From contig JAKIZN010000007.1 in assembly GCA_022708005.1 (NCBI GenBank), positions 1 through 14,333 on the forward strand: a stretch of 14,333 nucleotides of DNA. The letters run 5' to 3'. How positions within the stretch are numbered: the stretch's first letter is position 1; every line of letters begins with the position of its first letter. Source of the DNA: Bacteroidota bacterium. Lineage in GTDB: Bacteria > Bacteroidota > Ignavibacteria > Kapaibacteriales > UBA2268. The notes under the pieces are model-generated. The model saw only the letters and a list, made by a program, of their open reading frames with translations, was not told the DNA's origin and searched no databases. Made by a program: the position numbers and the translations under genes. Below, one piece after another: positions 12,624 to 14,333 of this stretch.

Positions 12624-14333
12624 TTATAAAATTTTTACACCATCTATCCCTTGCAGCCGCTTTAATTTCGATGTAAATTTCTTCAATTGCTCTACATCTT
12701 CTACTTGAATTTCTACGTGCAGCGACACTCCTTTTTTGCCAGCGCTCTGCATTTCGGTATGCAGCACTAATAACGAGTTATCAGCCGCCTCCTTTGCAAA
12801 ACTCGCCAGCATTTTTGAAAAATCCGTACCATAAATACGCAAACGAACCGACTGCAGCGAAGTCTTGTTTATCCATTCTGCGGGCTTAATATTTGCTGGG
12901 TCGCTTGCCGATTTTATATAAGGGCAATTGCTGCGATGTATCTTGATTTCGCTACGCCGAGTAACGTAAGCCACGATGCTCTCACCTTTGATAGGATAGC
13001 AGCATTTAGCAATTTTTGTCTCTATTCCGCCGAGCCCTTCCACTTTAATTTGCGGACTAAGCTTTTTCAGCTTAATTTTAGCATCTGCGGCTGCTTCGAG
13101 CTGTTTTGTTTTTTCAAAAGCTTTTGGATAAACTTTTTTGAGTAGCGTTAAGGTGCATTTGGTATTGCCATTTGCGATTGACCAATAAAATTCTTCGGGT
13201 GTGGCAAATCCAAGCACCGCAATATTTTCTCGAAATACAGCTTCGTCATCATTGCTTTTCAACTTCGATTTATATGTTTTCTTGAGCCTTTCCCACGACT
13301 TTTTGCCGTCAGCGATCATCAAGTCTTTTTCATTATTTTTAAACCAGCGAAGTATTTTAGACCTGCTGCGCGATGATTTAACAATATCGAGCCAATCTCT
13401 TGACGGCTTGCCATTATTAGAAGTGATTATATCAACTACGTCTCCGCTATTCAGTTCGGTTTTTAGCTTGGCAAACCTACCGTTAATTCTCGCTCCTATT
13501 GCTTTATATCCCAAATTTGTATGCACCGCAAAGGCAAAATCTATAGCTGTGGCATGTTCTACAAGCGACACTATCTGCCCTTTAGGAGTAAGCACATGTA
13601 TATAATCGCTTTTCATTTCGCTTTTGAGAGCGTTAAAGAGTTCTACTGGATTATCAAAGTATTCATCATTTTCGAGAAAGTCTTTTAGCTTTTTGACCCA
13701 CATATCGCTCTTCCCTTGCGAGTTTTCCTTATAAGCCCAATGCGCCGAACTGCCATACTCGGCTTCCAAATCCATTTGATGCGTGCGTATCTGTATCTCA
13801 AACTTGTCGCCACCTGTTGTATGGACAGTTGTTTGGATAGACCTATAGCCGTTTGGTTTGGGGAATGTAATCCAATCGCGGAATCGCTTTTCGATTGGCA
13901 CCCATTTGCTATGCACAATTCCAAGCGTTAAATAGCAATCCTCCTCCTTATCGAGTATCACCCTCAGCGCCATCAAATCATAAATCCCGTCTAACGTTGT
14001 ATTCTGATTTTTAAGTTTGCGATAAATGCTATACGGCTTTTTCACTCTATGCTTAATTTCTGCATTGATATTATGCTTTTTTAAGCTATCGCTTACGTTG
14101 CGGCTCATCGTCATAAGCTTACGCTCAAGCGATTCTCTTCGCAGTTCGATAGCGCGATGTATTTTTTTGAAATCATCTGGAAATAAATGCTTGAAGGCGT
14201 ATTCTTCGATTGGCGTATATAGTCGGCTGATGCCAAGCCTATGAGCAATAGGAGCATACAAATACAAGCATTCTTCGGCAAGCGAGATTACGTTTTTATC
14301 TTTGTTGATTGATGCCGTTTTTAGCGATATATA
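12624..14333 (-). CDS. RelA/SpoT-family (p)ppGpp synthetase/hydrolase (5' partial)
   Basis: The frame is open to the right edge. The TTG at 14267 lies inside 'EECLYLYAPIAHRLGIS', the end of the HD-domain region, so it is not a start. In order, the visible part has that HD-domain tail, the ppGpp synthetase domain ('DGIYDLMALRVILD', 'RFRDWITFPKPNGYRSIQTT', 'FEIQIRTHQMDLEAEYGSSA'), a TGS domain ('VLTPKGQIVSLVEHATAIDF'), a zinc-finger/CC region ('KIAKCCYPIKGESI', 'IHRSNCP') and a C-terminal ACT domain ending 'LQGIDGVKIL'. The 'RFRD' tetrad resembles the RXKD signature of bifunctional Rel/SpoT enzymes rather than the EXDD of synthetase-only RelA, so I expect both making and breaking of (p)ppGpp. 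The hydrolase active site lies outside the window, so this cannot be confirmed. Confidence 0.93.
   Translation of the reverse strand, partial: YISLKTASINKDKNVISLAEECLYLYAPIAHRLGISRLYTPIEEYAFKHLFPDDFKKIHRAIELRRESLERKLMTMSRNVSDSLKKHNINAEIKHRVKKPYSIYRKLKNQNTTLDGIYDLMALRVILDKEEDCYLTLGIVHSKWVPIEKRFRDWITFPKPNGYRSIQTTVHTTGGDKFEIQIRTHQMDLEAEYGSSAHWAYKENSQGKSDMWVKKLKDFLENDEYFDNPVELFNALKSEMKSDYIHVLTPKGQIVSLVEHATAIDFAFAVHTNLGYKAIGARINGRFAKLKTELNSGDVVDIITSNNGKPSRDWLDIVKSSRSRSKILRWFKNNEKDLMIADGKKSWERLKKTYKSKLKSNDDEAVFRENIAVLGFATPEEFYWSIANGNTKCTLTLLKKVYPKAFEKTKQLEAAADAKIKLKKLSPQIKVEGLGGIETKIAKCCYPIKGESIVAYVTRRSEIKIHRSNCPYIKSASDPANIKPAEWINKTSLQSVRLRIYGTDFSKMLASFAKEAADNSLLVLHTEMQSAGKKGVSLHVEIQVEDVEQLKKFTSKLKRLQGIDGVKIL

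Noticed and set aside
13201..13605. A 134-codon open frame on the plus strand
   Set aside because: It is antisense to the TGS and linker part of the RelA/SpoT-family gene and shows no recognisable features.
14265..14267. TTG as start of the RelA/SpoT-family gene
   Set aside because: It falls within the conserved 'YAPIAHRLG' region and the frame stays open to the right edge with plausible HD-domain residues.

Overview
The window looks like chromosomal DNA from an AT-rich Gram-negative bacterium of the FCB group (Bacteroidota, Ignavibacteriota or Kapabacteria-like; the genus cannot be told from sequence alone). The clues are a type IX secretion (T9SS) type A C-terminal sorting domain on a secreted nuclease, a PD40 propeller fused to an Omp85-like barrel, several ASPM/SPD-2/Hydin-like beta-sandwich domains, PepSY-like and SdiA-regulated domains, and an ECF sigma factor paired with a barrel-bearing anti-sigma factor. 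No transposase, tRNA, rRNA or CRISPR array was seen.

Layout. The plus-strand block (2-7529) holds the 3' part of a PD40-propeller/Omp85-type outer membrane protein, a ~515-nt non-coding region rich in hairpins and modular repeats, a PBP4-type D-Ala-D-Ala carboxypeptidase (dacB), an Endonuclease I exported by T9SS, and the 23S rRNA m5U methyltransferase rlmD, whose ATG directly follows the nuclease stop. A tail-to-tail junction of only 2 nt follows. The minus-strand pair (7532-9584) is a small outer membrane beta-barrel protein and an overlapping gene for a PepSY-like/SdiA-regulated propeller protein that starts with TTG. A solitary HicB-like small gene (9726-9911, plus) lies between this pair and the next block and ends at a hairpin terminator.

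The right-hand block (9989-14333, minus strand) reads, in transcription order: a RelA/SpoT-family (p)ppGpp enzyme (5' end outside the window), an ECF sigma factor, an anti-sigma factor and a lipoprotein. The last three genes are chained by ATGA (4 nt) and TAATG (1 nt) overlaps.

The most interesting system is this sigma/anti-sigma/lipoprotein cassette. The anti-sigma protein has a short cytoplasmic N-terminal domain, one transmembrane helix, a ~120-residue low-complexity linker and a C-terminal ~160-residue beta-barrel-like domain ending in Phe. That layout would let one polypeptide span both membranes, like the dual membrane-spanning anti-sigma factors (Dma) known in Bacteroides. The co-translated lipoprotein, with two ASH-like domains, is a candidate third component not part of the standard pair. 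The second non-routine item is the mosaic repeat region at 2222-2643.
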